Of a stretch of DNA of 64,000 nt, positions 36,832 through 46,400 are shown piece after piece. This DNA comes from Bacteroidales bacterium UBA4231. Lineage in GTDB: Bacteria > Bacteroidota > Bacteroidia > Bacteroidales > UBA932. The translations under genes were made by a program, and so were the position numbers. The notes under the pieces are model-generated. The model was not told the DNA's origin and did no database searches. It saw nothing but the letters and a program-made list of their open reading frames with translations. Where the stretch lies: NCBI GenBank assembly GCA_002396335.1, contig DGXN01000025.1:9954-73953 (forward strand). Direction: 5' to 3'. Position 1 is the stretch's first letter; each line of letters starts with the position of its first letter.

Positions 36832-36861
36832 CGAGGGGTGCACATTTCGGTGCACCCCTCG
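36832..36861. repeat. 30-bp hairpin family, copy 2
   Basis: CGAGGGGTGCAC, loop ATTTCG, GTGCACCCCTCG: perfect 12-bp arms and 6-nt loop. It separates two convergent genes (GT117 and the methyltransferase) and is followed on the plus strand by GTTTTC, so it may act as a terminator here. Confidence 0.85.
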
Positions 36862-36867
36862 GTTTTC

Positions 36868-37815
36868 TTATCGCTTGATTCTTACGAAGATACTGAGGGG
36901 GAGGACTTTGCCGAAGGGGTCGTTGAAGGCGAGCTCGCCGGAGGTCATTTCGCGGAAAGCGCCCCGGAAGGCTTCCCGGACGACGGTTTCCCCGAGGGCG
37001 GCGCTGTATCCGTTGGAATACAGGTTCAGGACCATGAAGGCGTCGCGCTCGCTCAGTATGGCCGATACATTCTGCAGCAGGCCGAACAGGAGTTCGTCCA
37101 GTTTCCATTTTTCACCGTCGGGGCCGTGGCCGTATGCGGGCGGGTCCAGGATGATGCCGTCGTACTTGTTGCCGCGCCTGGCTTCCCGCCTGGCGAATTT
37201 CAGGGCGTCTTCCACCACCCAGCGGATGCCGTCCAGGCCGCTGCGCTCCATGTTTTCGCGGGCCCAGGTGACGACCTGGCGCACGGAGTCGAGGTGGGTG
37301 ACGTCGGCCCCGGCGCATTTGGCGGCGAGGGAGGCGGCGCCCGTGTAGGCGAACAGGTTCAGCACTTTGGGGGCGGGGAGGCCGTTGGCCTTGTGGATAC
37401 GGGCCAGGCGGCTGGTTTCCCGGAAAATGAATTCCCAGTTGGGCGCCTGCTCCGGGAAAACGCCCACATGCTTGAAGCTGGTAAGGCCCAGGCGCAGGTT
37501 CAGGTGCAGGTCGCTGGCGGCGTGGGATTCGGGATCCGGTTCGCCGTTGTAGGCGATGCCCCACTGATCCTCCATCTTTTTCAGGCGGGTCCAGGTGCCG
37601 CTGTCTTCTTTGCCGGCCTTGCCGAATCCTGCTCCGGGCGTGAAGACTACGTGCGCGCGTTTTTGCCATTCCGTATCCGGAAGGGAGGGTGTCCAGAGGG
37701 CTTTGGGCTCCGGACGGCGCAGAATGTATTTCCCGAAGCGTTCCAGCTTTTCGCCGTTGCCGCTGTCCAGGAGTTCATAGTCTTTCCAGTATGCTGCAGG
37801 GAATTCGATGGCCAT
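36868..37815 (-). CDS. Class I SAM-dependent rRNA methyltransferase
   Basis: 315 residues from the ATG at 37815 (MAIEFPAAYWKDYELLDSG). A start seven codons upstream is rejected because the promoter box overlaps it. The SAM fold is visible as KVLNLFAYTGAASLAAKCAG, VTHLDSV and the catalytic-type motif IILDPPAYGHGP. The family is that of RlmI/RlmK-like 23S rRNA methyltransferases. I cannot tell the exact base from sequence. It is transcribed alone, from a promoter interlocked with that of pgk, towards the GT117 gene. Confidence 0.85.
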   Translation of the reverse strand: MAIEFPAAYWKDYELLDSGNGEKLERFGKYILRRPEPKALWTPSLPDTEWQKRAHVVFTPGAGFGKAGKEDSGTWTRLKKMEDQWGIAYNGEPDPESHAASDLHLNLRLGLTSFKHVGVFPEQAPNWEFIFRETSRLARIHKANGLPAPKVLNLFAYTGAASLAAKCAGADVTHLDSVRQVVTWARENMERSGLDGIRWVVEDALKFARREARRGNKYDGIILDPPAYGHGPDGEKWKLDELLFGLLQNVSAILSERDAFMVLNLYSNGYSAALGETVVREAFRGAFREMTSGELAFNDPFGKVLPLSIFVRIKR

Positions 37816-37820
37816 AGGAA

Positions 37821-37864
37821 TTTGAATTTTCTGCAAAGATAGTTAACTTTGCAGACTCGACAAA
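37821..37864. promoter_or_regulatory. Interlocked divergent promoters of the methyltransferase and pgk
   Basis: Plus strand: TTTG 37821-37824, 19 bp, TAACTTTG 37844-37851 (towards pgk). Minus strand: TTTG 37864-37861, 19 bp, TATCTTTG 37841-37834 (towards the methyltransferase). The two -7 boxes are separated by 2 bp and each -33 box lies beyond the other promoter's -7. Confidence 0.8.
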
Positions 37865-37885
37865 AAGTTTAAAATCTATATATCT

Positions 37886-39139
37886 ATGCAACAATTTATC
37901 GACAAGTACGACTTCAGCGGCAAAAAAGCCATCGTACGCGTAGACTTCAACGTCCCCCTGAACGAAAATTTCGAAATCACGGATGACACCCGCATCCGCC
38001 GGGCCATGCCCACCCTCAAGAAGGTCCTTGCAGAAGGCGGTTCCCTGATCATCATGTCCCACCTGGGCCGTCCCAAGAAAGTGGATCCCAAGTTCTCCCT
38101 CAAGCACATTGTCGGCCGCGTCAGCGAATGCCTGGGCGTTCCCGTCCAGTTTGCCGACGACTGCATGAAGGCCAAGGCCCAGGCCGACGCCCTCAAGCCC
38201 GGCGAGGCGCTCCTCCTCGAGAACCTCCGCTTCTACGCCGAGGAAGAAGGCAAACCCCGCGGTCTCGCAGAGGATGCCTCCGACGAGGAAAAGAAAGCCG
38301 CCAAGGCTGTCGTAAAGGCCTCCCAGAAGGAGTTCGTCAAGACCCTCGCCAGCTATGCCGACTGCTACATCAACGACGCCTTCGGCACCGCCCACCGCGC
38401 CCACGCCTCCACCGCCCTCATCGCCGACTACTTCCCCAACGACAAGATGTTCGGCTATCTGATGGAAGGTGAGATCAAGGCCATCGACAATGTCCTGAAG
38501 AACGCCCAGCGTCCCCTCACGGCCATCATCGGCGGTTCCAAGGTCAGCTCCAAGCTCGCCGTCCTGAAGAACCTCGTCGGCAAGGTGGACAACCTCATCA
38601 TCGGCGGCGGTATGGGTTATACCTTCATCAAGGCCCAGGGCGGCAAGATCGGCCTGTCCCTGCATGAGGATGAACTCATTCCCGACGCCCTCGAAATCCT
38701 CGCCACCGCGAAGGAAAAAGGCGTGAACGTGTACCTGTCCATCCAGACCGTCGCCGGTCAGGCTTTCGACAACGACACGCCGCAGCATATCTTCGACACC
38801 AACAACATCGCCGACGGCTGGGAAGGCATGGACGCCGCTCCCAAGACGCTCGAGGCTTGGAAGAAGGTCATCCTGAGCTCCAAGACCATCCTCTGGAACG
38901 GTCCTGTGGGCGTTTTCGAGCTCCCGAACTTCGCCAAGGGCACCCTGCAGATCGCTGAAGACCTGGCCGAGGCCACCAAGAACGGCGCTTACACCCTCGT
39001 GGGCGGCGGCGACTCCGTGGCTGCAGTCACCCAGATGGGCTATGCCGACAAGGTGAGCTACGTCTCCACCGGCGGCGGCGCCATGCTCGAAGCCATCGAA
39101 GGAAAAGTCCTCCCCGGCATCGCCGCCATCCAGGACTAA
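37886..39139 (+). CDS. pgk: Phosphoglycerate kinase
   Basis: 417 residues, normal length. Landmarks include [86 protein letters not shown] and the C-terminal GGGDSVAAV and [15 protein letters not shown]. It transfers phosphate between 1,3-bisphosphoglycerate and ADP in glycolysis. The leader is about 30 nt from the promoter. A HAD phosphatase gene follows 1 nt after its stop. Confidence 0.98.
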   Translation: MQQFIDKYDFSGKKAIVRVDFNVPLNENFEITDDTRIRRAMPTLKKVLAEGGSLIIMSHLGRPKKVDPKFSLKHIVGRVSECLGVPVQFADDCMKAKAQADALKPGEALLLENLRFYAEEEGKPRGLAEDASDEEKKAAKAVVKASQKEFVKTLASYADCYINDAFGTAHRAHASTALIADYFPNDKMFGYLMEGEIKAIDNVLKNAQRPLTAIIGGSKVSSKLAVLKNLVGKVDNLIIGGGMGYTFIKAQGGKIGLSLHEDELIPDALEILATAKEKGVNVYLSIQTVAGQAFDNDTPQHIFDTNNIADGWEGMDAAPKTLEAWKKVILSSKTILWNGPVGVFELPNFAKGTLQIAEDLAEATKNGAYTLVGGGDSVAAVTQMGYADKVSYVSTGGGAMLEAIEGKVLPGIAAIQD

Positions 39140-39140
39140 G

Positions 39141-39911
39141 GTGAAGGCTCTTTTCTTTGACATTGACGGTACCCTTGTGCCCATCGGACACAAGGGTATG
39201 TTGCCTTCTACCGTCGCGGCGCTGGACGCGGCCCGGGCAAGGGGCGTGAAACTGTTTGTGAACACCGGCCGGCCGAAGTATTTCATCAACAACCTGGGCG
39301 GCTATCCCTTCGACGGCTACGTCTGCCTGAACGGCGGCATGGCCATCTACGAGGGCCGCACCATCTACAAGCGCCCGCTGGAGAAGGCCGACGTAGCCCG
39401 CATCATCGACATCTGCACGGAGAACGACCTTGCCTGCGCCGCCTTCGCTGCGGACCACCTGCGGCTGAACTTCCACAACGACCGGGAGCGGCAGGTGTCG
39501 GCCTCCATCCATGTGAGCTTTGACAGCGTGGGCTCCCTGGAGCCCATGAAGGGAGAAGAGATTTTCCAGTTCACCATCTACTGCACGGAAGAGGAGGAGA
39601 AAAGGCTTTTCGGCGGCCTTCAGAACATTGTTTTCCCCCGCTGGCTGGACATCTTCACCGACGCGGACCGGGCCGACAGTTCCAAGGCCGACGGCATGGC
39701 CCGCGTGGCCCGGATCCTCGGAATCGGCATGGATGAAGTGATGGCCTTCGGCGACGGCGGCAACGACCTTCCCATGCTGGAGGCTGCCGGTATCGGCGTC
39801 GCCATGGGAAACGCCGTCCCGGAAGTGCAGTCCGCGGCCGACTTCGTCGCCCCGCCCGCCGACGCCGACGGCATCGCCGTGGCGCTCAGGCACTTCGGCC
39901 TTCTGGCGTAA
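39141..39911 (+). CDS. Cof-type HAD sugar phosphatase
   Basis: 256 residues from a GTG start 1 nt after pgk; the first residues MKALFFDIDGTLVP are the HAD nucleophile motif, so no earlier start is needed. NTGRPKYF is motif II, the Lys of ADSSKADGMARV motif III, and AFGDGGNDLPMLEAAGIGVA motif IV. The Cof/subfamily IIB cap domain occupies residues about 85-190. Members dephosphorylate sugar phosphates, flavin or pyridoxal phosphates. Co-transcription with pgk suggests a central-metabolism role, but the substrate is unknown. Confidence 0.92.
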   Translation: MKALFFDIDGTLVPIGHKGMLPSTVAALDAARARGVKLFVNTGRPKYFINNLGGYPFDGYVCLNGGMAIYEGRTIYKRPLEKADVARIIDICTENDLACAAFAADHLRLNFHNDRERQVSASIHVSFDSVGSLEPMKGEEIFQFTIYCTEEEEKRLFGGLQNIVFPRWLDIFTDADRADSSKADGMARVARILGIGMDEVMAFGDGGNDLPMLEAAGIGVAMGNAVPEVQSAADFVAPPADADGIAVALRHFGLLA

Positions 39912-39913
39912 TC

Positions 39914-39943
39914 CGAGGGGTGCACCAAAATGTGCACCCCTTG
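39914..39943. repeat. 30-bp hairpin family, copy 3
   Basis: CGAGGGGTGCAC, loop CAAAAT, GTGCACCCCTTG. It lies 2 nt after the phosphatase stop and about 23 nt before the lgt -7 box, marking the border between two transcripts. Confidence 0.85.
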
Positions 39944-39966
39944 AAGGTTGGGAGAGAAATAATTGT

Positions 39967-39974
39967 TATCTTTG
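39967..39974 (+). promoter_or_regulatory. -7 box of lgt, possibly leaderless
   Basis: TATCTTTG ends only 4 nt before the lgt ATG at 39979, so transcription should begin at or next to the start codon. A TTG at 39948-39950 is 16 bp upstream, closer than usual. Confidence 0.55.
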
Positions 39975-39978
39975 TTTT

Positions 39979-40863
39979 ATGGAAACATTGGTTGTAAATT
40001 GGAATATAGATCCGGCCATCCTTCGGATCGGCGGATTTGAGCTCAGGTGGTACTCGCTGCTGTTTGTGAGCGGGTTCATCCTGGGATGGTTCATCATGAA
40101 GCGTTTTTTCCAGCGGGAAAAAATCAGCGAGAAGCTGCTGGACCCCATGCTGTATATGCTCCTGATCTGCACCATCGTGGGTGCGCGGCTGGGACACTGC
40201 ATCTTCTATCAGCCGGACTATTACTTCGGCAGCTGGGAAGGCTTCTGGGAAATCTTCATGCCCTGGAAGGGCGGCCTCGCGAGCCATGGCGGCACCATCG
40301 CCATCCTGCTGGGAATCTGGTGGTATGCCCGTAAATACGGCCGGAAGAACGACTTCGACTACGTCTGGGTGCTGGACCACCTGGTCATTCCCGTGGCGTT
40401 CGCGGCCTGCTTCATCCGCCTGGGCAACCTTTTCAATTCTGAGATTTACGGCGGCCCCACAAACCTTCCCTGGGGCTTTGTGTTCGAGCGGAACGGCGAC
40501 ACCCTCCCGTGCCATCCCACCCAGCTGTACGAAGCCGGAACCTATCTGCTGCTGGGCGTCGTGCTGATGCTGCTGTACTGGAAATGCCTGGACAAGATGT
40601 ACCGCGGCACCTTCGTGGGAATTTTCCTCATCGTGTGCTTCGGCAGCCGTTTCCTCATCGAGTTCGTGAAGAACGACCAGGTCGCCTTCGAGGCGGACAT
40701 GGTCCTGAACATGGGCCAGCTTCTCAGCATCCCTTTCGTGCTGCTGGGAATCGGATTTATCGTGTATGCCTATGTGAAAAAGCTGCCGGCCCGGGCGGTG
40801 CATCCGGAGCCGGCTCCCAAGGCAAAACCTGCGACGCATTTCGCCCGTCCCACAGGGAAATAG
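39979..40863 (+). CDS. lgt: Prolipoprotein diacylglyceryl transferase
   Basis: 294 residues with about seven transmembrane helices. Conserved regions are LRWYSLLFVSGFILGWFIM, GARLGHCIFYQPDYYF, KGGLASHGGTIAILLG and the family signature FIRLGNLFNSEIYGG, followed by HPTQLYEA and GSRFLIEFVKNDQ. It attaches diacylglycerol from phosphatidylglycerol to the lipobox Cys of lipoproteins, several of which are encoded in this window. The C-terminal tail rich in Pro, Lys and Ala is an extension. A terminator hairpin follows. Confidence 0.96.
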   Translation: METLVVNWNIDPAILRIGGFELRWYSLLFVSGFILGWFIMKRFFQREKISEKLLDPMLYMLLICTIVGARLGHCIFYQPDYYFGSWEGFWEIFMPWKGGLASHGGTIAILLGIWWYARKYGRKNDFDYVWVLDHLVIPVAFAACFIRLGNLFNSEIYGGPTNLPWGFVFERNGDTLPCHPTQLYEAGTYLLLGVVLMLLYWKCLDKMYRGTFVGIFLIVCFGSRFLIEFVKNDQVAFEADMVLNMGQLLSIPFVLLGIGFIVYAYVKKLPARAVHPEPAPKAKPATHFARPTGK

Positions 40864-40867
40864 TCTT

Positions 40868-40890
40868 TCACGCGCGCGGGCGTGATTTTT
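40868..40890 (+). terminator. Terminator after lgt
   Basis: TCACGC (40868-40873) pairs with GCGTGA (40880-40885), followed by TTTTT. It separates lgt from the efflux operon. I find no clear promoter box for the efflux operon between here and 40929. Confidence 0.7.
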
Positions 40891-40928
40891 GCAGTGTTTA
40901 CGCCCCTTATAGAGTTTAGTTTCAGTGT

Positions 40929-42440
40929 ATGAAGAAAGTTATTTTGGCCCTCGCCTTGCTCCTCCCTGTCGGGGCGTGGGCACAATACCAGGGGTCGGAG
41001 CGTCCCGCCGGTGATTCCACCGTGGTCCTGACCCTGGATGACGCCATCAAGATCGCCCTCTCGGAAAACACTTCTGTCAAAGTGGCAGATATGGAAATCC
41101 AGCGTTCCAAATACGCGCAGAAGGGCTCCTACGGCGCCTTGTTCCCGCAGATCAACGCGACCGGCATGTACAATTATGCCATCCAGAAGCAGAAGGTCTA
41201 CTTCGGCTCCGACGCCGACGAGGGCAGCGGTTCCTCCTCCGGCGGCGGCATGGCATCCATGATGCAGAGCGCTTTCGAGCCCATCATGTACTATATCCAG
41301 CAGCTGTATGCCGCCACCAGCACCCCCTTTGTGCCCTACGTGGCTCCCACGCCGGATCCCTCCGAGCAGTCTTCCGGTTCCGACGCCATTGAAATGGGCC
41401 GCCGCAACCAGGTGACCCTGGGTCTGAGCGCTGCCATGCCCGTGGTGAATTTCCAGCTCTGGGAAAGCCTGCGCCTGACCGGCGACCAGGTGGAACTGGC
41501 CGTGGAAAAGGCCCGCGAGTCGCGTCTCGGCACCGTCGCCTCCGTCAAGCAGGCCTACTTTGCCGTCCTGATGGCCAAAGCGTCCTACGACGTATACAAT
41601 GCCGTCTACGAAAACGCTGTCCAGAATTACAAGCTAACAGAGAGCCGCTACAACGTAAAGAAGGCTTCCGATATGGACATGGCCCGTGCGCAGAGCTCGC
41701 TGGCCGCCGCCATCCCCAACGTCTTCAATGCCGAAAACGCCATCTACCTGTCCCTGTGGCAGCTGAAAGCCGTCATGGGCGTGGACCTGGACCGTGCGGT
41801 GGATGTCGCCGGCAGCCTGGAAGACTACGCCTCCCACATGTTCTACGACGTGAACGAAGGGGCATCGGCCTCCCTGGACAGGAATTCCACCATCCGGCAG
41901 CTGGCCGAACAGGCTGAAATGCTCTCCAGGCAGATCCGCATGCAGCAGTACGCTTACCTTCCCACCCTCTCGATGCAGGTAAGCTACAACTACTACACCC
42001 AGAGCGACAAGTTCCAGCTGAGCCAGTGGAAGTGGCTGCCTTCCAGCACCCTGGTGTTCAACCTGAGCATCCCCATCTTCTCCGGCGGCCAGCGCTACCA
42101 CACCATCAAGCAGACCCGCGTCCAGGCCGATGAACTGGCCCTGCAGCGGGAAAACACGGAACGGCAGCTGCGGATCGGCATCCGGCAGAGCCTCTCCACG
42201 ATGGACACGTCCATGAAGACCTACGAGGCCGCCAAAGAGGCCCTGAAGAGCGCCGAGAAGGCCTACGACATCGCCTCCAAGAGCTACCAGGTGGGAAAGA
42301 GCACCCTCACGGACCTGAACAACACCGAGCTCACCCTCACCCAGACCCGCCTGCAGGCCGCCCAGGCCGTGTATAATTTCGTCGTGGCCAAGGCTGGCCT
42401 GGAACAGACCCTGGGCTACGATTTTACCGAAGAAAAATAA
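40929..42440 (+). CDS. TolC-like outer-membrane efflux protein
   Basis: 503 residues with a signal peptide cut near GAWAQ. Two OEP repeats are present: LTLDDAIKIALSENTSVKVA opens the first, and the C-terminal part has KAYDIASKSYQVGKSTLTDL and NTELTLTQTRLQAAQAVYNF, long coiled-coil helices that form the periplasmic tunnel. An insertion at residues about 85-155, rich in Gly, Ser and Pro, belongs to a loop region. It is the first gene of a tripartite RND pump operon, followed 12 nt later by the adaptor. Confidence 0.92.
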   Translation: MKKVILALALLLPVGAWAQYQGSERPAGDSTVVLTLDDAIKIALSENTSVKVADMEIQRSKYAQKGSYGALFPQINATGMYNYAIQKQKVYFGSDADEGSGSSSGGGMASMMQSAFEPIMYYIQQLYAATSTPFVPYVAPTPDPSEQSSGSDAIEMGRRNQVTLGLSAAMPVVNFQLWESLRLTGDQVELAVEKARESRLGTVASVKQAYFAVLMAKASYDVYNAVYENAVQNYKLTESRYNVKKASDMDMARAQSSLAAAIPNVFNAENAIYLSLWQLKAVMGVDLDRAVDVAGSLEDYASHMFYDVNEGASASLDRNSTIRQLAEQAEMLSRQIRMQQYAYLPTLSMQVSYNYYTQSDKFQLSQWKWLPSSTLVFNLSIPIFSGGQRYHTIKQTRVQADELALQRENTERQLRIGIRQSLSTMDTSMKTYEAAKEALKSAEKAYDIASKSYQVGKSTLTDLNNTELTLTQTRLQAAQAVYNFVVAKAGLEQTLGYDFTEEK

Positions 42441-42452
42441 GAAAGTCCCCAT

Positions 42453-43475
42453 ATGAAAAAAACCTCCATTGCACTTATCGCCGCTGTTTTAGGCGCCGTC
42501 GCCTGCGGCAGTCCGTCCCAGAAACAGGCCGCCAATCCCGGCATCCCCGCCACCGTGACTCCCAACGTGGAAGTGACTGTGGCCCAGGCTCGTGACGTCC
42601 CGCAGGAAAACATTTATTCCTCCACCGTCCAGGCCTACGCCGTGAACAACATCATGCCCCAGACCGGCGGCCGCATCCGCAAGATCAACGTGGAAGTCGG
42701 GGACTATGTCTCCAAAGGCCAGGTCCTGGCCGAAATGGACCGCCTCCAGCTGGACCAGCTGGAAATCCAGATCCAGAATGACGACCTGGAATACGAGCGC
42801 CTCAAGTCCCTGTACCAGGAAGGCGGCGTCTCCCAGAGCGACTTCGAAACCGCCGAGATGGGCTACAAGCTCCGCAAGGCCAATTACGCGAACGTGAAGG
42901 AAAACACCATCCTCCGGAGCCCCATCAGCGGTTATGTGAGCGCCCGCAACTTTGACACCGGCGACATGTTCTCCATGGCCGCCCCGCTTCTGACTGTGCA
43001 GCAGGTGGTGCCCGTGAAACTGCTCGTGGGCATTTCCGAAAGCGAATACACCCTGGTGAAACGCGGCCAGCAGGTGACCCTTACCGTAGACGCCCTCCCC
43101 GGCCGGACCTTTACCGGCAAGGTGGAACGCATCTATCCCACCATCGACGCCGCCACCCACACCTTCCGGGCCGAGGTCCATGTCACCAACTCGGACCGTG
43201 TGCTCCGTCCCGGCATGTATGCCCGCGTGACGGTGAACTTCGGCACCCGCCGCAGCGTCGTGGTCCCGGACCGCGCCCTGGTCAAACAGGAAGGTACCGG
43301 CACCCGGTTCATCTATGTCCTTGAGGCCGACGGTACCGTGAGCTACCTCCCGGTGAAAGTGGGCCGCCACATGGGTGCGGAATATGAGATTACCGAAGGC
43401 CTGGAGGAAGGCTGCAAGGTAGTGGTGAAAGGTCAGGCCGCCCTGAAAGACGGCGTTAAGGTGAACGTGCTATGA
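42453..43475 (+). CDS. RND efflux periplasmic adaptor lipoprotein
   Basis: 340 residues with a lipoprotein signal (AAVLGAVACGS). The order is that of HlyD/AcrA adaptors: a barrel-sandwich half (GGRIRKINVEVGDYVSKGQV), a helical hairpin (residues about 100-150), the returning half (ILRSPISGYVSARNFDTGDM) and a beta-barrel (RVLRPGMYARVTVNFG). It links the inner-membrane pump to the TolC-like channel. Its stop overlaps the pump gene start by 4 bp. Confidence 0.95.
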   Translation: MKKTSIALIAAVLGAVACGSPSQKQAANPGIPATVTPNVEVTVAQARDVPQENIYSSTVQAYAVNNIMPQTGGRIRKINVEVGDYVSKGQVLAEMDRLQLDQLEIQIQNDDLEYERLKSLYQEGGVSQSDFETAEMGYKLRKANYANVKENTILRSPISGYVSARNFDTGDMFSMAAPLLTVQQVVPVKLLVGISESEYTLVKRGQQVTLTVDALPGRTFTGKVERIYPTIDAATHTFRAEVHVTNSDRVLRPGMYARVTVNFGTRRSVVVPDRALVKQEGTGTRFIYVLEADGTVSYLPVKVGRHMGAEYEITEGLEEGCKVVVKGQAALKDGVKVNVL

Positions 43476-46400
43476 GTATTTACAGATCGGCAGTAGAACA
43501 TCCGGTTACCACCTCGCTCCTGTTCACGGCTTTCGCCATCCTGGGCATCTTCGCCCTTACGCGCCTGCCCGTGGACAACTTCCCCGACGTGGAATCGAAT
43601 GTGATCATGGTGATGAGCTCCTATCCCGGCGCATCGGCCGAGGATGTGGAAAACAACCTCACCAAGATCCTGGAGAACGCCCTGAACGGCGTTCCCAACC
43701 TCAAAGACGTTACTTCCAACTCCCGGGAGAACATCTCCGTCCTTACCCTGGAGTTCGAATACGGAACCGACATCGACGAAGCGACCAACGACGTCCGGGA
43801 CAAGCTGGACATGATATCGCAGACCCTGCCGGACGGCGCTTCGCTGCCGTTCCTGTTCAAGTTCAGCGTGGACGACATGCCCATCATGATCCTGGCCGCC
43901 ACGGCCGACCAGAGCGTGTCGGCCCTGGACAAGATCCTGGACGAACGGGTCGCGACGCCCCTGGCGCGTGTCTCCGGCGTGGGTACCGTATCGGTGGCCG
44001 GCGCACCCAAGCGTGAGATCCAGGTATACTGCGATCCCGCCAAGCTGGAAGCGTACAGGCTCTCCATCACGGCCATTTCGCAGATCATCGCGGCCGAAAA
44101 CCGCAACATCCCTTCCGGCAGCATCGACATCGGCTCCGACACCTATACCCTCCGCATCAAGAAGGAATTCCAGGATCCGTCGGAACTGCTGGACGTGGTG
44201 CTGGGCAGCTACAACGGGTCGGCCATTTACCTCCGGGACGTCGCCCGCGTGGTGGATGACGTGGAGGAGAAGTCCCAGGAATCCTACACCAACGGTGTCC
44301 GCGGCGCCCAGATTATCATCCAGAAGCAGTCCGGCTACAACACCGTCGAGGTAATCCGGAAAGTCAAGAAAGAAATGGAGCGCCTGGAGCGCAATCTTCC
44401 CGCCGACGTGCAGATCACCACGGTGGTGGACAACTCCAACAACATCCTGCGCACCATCAATTCCCTGAAGGAAACCATCCTGATTACCTTCCTGGTGGTG
44501 ATGCTGGTGGTGTTCCTGTTCCTGGGCCGGCTGAAAGGCACCCTCATCGTCGTCCTTTCCATCCCTATCGCCCTGCTGGCCTCGCTGCTGTACCTGTTTG
44601 CCACCGGCAATACGCTGAATATCATCTCCATGAGCGCCCTGTCCATTGCGATCGGCATGGTGGTGGACGACGCCATCGTGGTGCTGGAGAATGTCACGTC
44701 GCATCTGGAACGGGGTGAAAAGCCCAAGGAGGCGGCCGTGCACGGCACGGCGGAGGTGGGTATCTCCGTCATCGCCTCCACCCTCACGATGCTGTGCGTG
44801 TTCCTGCCCCTGACCATGATTTCCGGCATGGCCGGCATCATGTTCAAGCAGCTGGGCTGGATTGTCTCCATCATCATGATCGTATCCACGACGGCCGCCC
44901 TGACCCTGGTGCCCATGCTCTGCTCGGTGCTGATGGACAACACGCCGACTACCAACAAACTCTACAAGGCGGTCTTCGGGCCGGTGAACAAGGCCCTGGA
45001 CGCCGTGTCGGCCGGTTATTCCCGCATGATCGCCTGGTGCATGCAGCACAAGAAAATCATCGCCGTCGGCGCCGTCGTCATCTTCTTCGCGGTGATGGGC
45101 ATTTACGGCCCCCGCATGAAGACGGAATACTTCCCCAATGCCGACTCGGGCCGTATTCAGGCCTCCATCGAGCTGCCTATCGGTACGGCGCAGGACGTGA
45201 CCCGCGACGTGGCCTCCCGCATCTATGCGCGTCTGGCGGCGGACATCCCGGAAATCCAGGTGCTGAGCTACCGCTTCGGCCAGGCCGACAGCGACAACGC
45301 CTTCGCCTCCATGCAGAACAACGGTACCTACCTGATCACGATGAACATCAACGTGGGTTCCATGGAAAAGCGCAAACGCAGCGTCTCTGAGCTGGCCGAT
45401 ATCGTCCGCGCAGACCTGCGCCTCTTCCCGGAAATCAACAAGTTCAACGTGTCCGAAGGCGGCGGCATGGGCGGCCGGGCTTCCGTGCAGGTGGAAATCT
45501 ACGGTTACGACTTCTCGGAAACCGAAGAGGCTGCCCGCAACCTGCGCCAGCAGATGATGGAAAGCGGACTGTTCGTGCAGGCCATCCTGTCCCGTGACCA
45601 GTACACCCCGGAATACGAGGTGGACTTCGACCGGGAAAAGCTGGCGATGAACGGCCTTTCCTCCGTCCAGGCGGCAGCGGCCGTGTCGGCCGCCATGTCC
45701 GGTTCGGTGGGGTCCTACTACCGTGAAGACGGTGAGGAATACAACATCCGCGTACGCTATGCGCCGGAATTCCGCACCGGCCTCGAGGATATCGAGAACA
45801 TTGTCATCTACAATGCTTCCGGAGCGGGAATCAAGGTCAGGGACCTGGGCCGGATCGTAGAATCCAAGGTGCCGCCCACCATCCAGCGCAAGAACCGCGA
45901 CCGCTACATCATGGTCACGGGTATCATGGCGCAGGGCAAGAGCCTCAGTGAAGGCGTGGAAGGCGTCACCCGTACCCTGACGGAGAATCCGCTTCCGAGC
46001 GGTCTCAGCTGGGAGATCGGCGGCGACTATGAAAATCAGCAGGATATGTTCTCGGATATGATTCTGCTGGCCCTGCTGATCGTGATCCTGGTGTACATGG
46101 TGATGGCCTCCCAGTTCGAGTCGTTCATGGGACCGTTCGTGATCATGTTCAGTATCCCGTTCGCCCTGGTGGGCGTGGCGCTCGGCAATATGGTCTCGGG
46201 CATGGCGGTGGGCGTGATGTCGGTCATCGGCATCATCATCCTGCTGGGTATCGTGGTGAAGAACGGTATCGTGCTGATTGACTACACCATCCTCCTGCAG
46301 GAGCGCGGCTACAGTGTGCGGGAATCATCCGTGAAGGCTGCGAAGAGCCGTCTGCGTCCTATCCTGATGACCACCCTCACCACCGTCCTGGGTATGCTCC

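Noticed and set aside
33825..36845. A 1006-codon open frame antisense to the GT117 gene
   Set aside because: It mirrors the GC-rich codon pattern of the sense gene, has low-complexity composition and no recognisable domain, while the sense protein has clear DUF2723 motifs and a promoter.
43433..45049. A 538-codon antisense frame over the RND pump gene
   Set aside because: His/Gly/Asp-rich composition typical of antisense frames in GC-rich genes.
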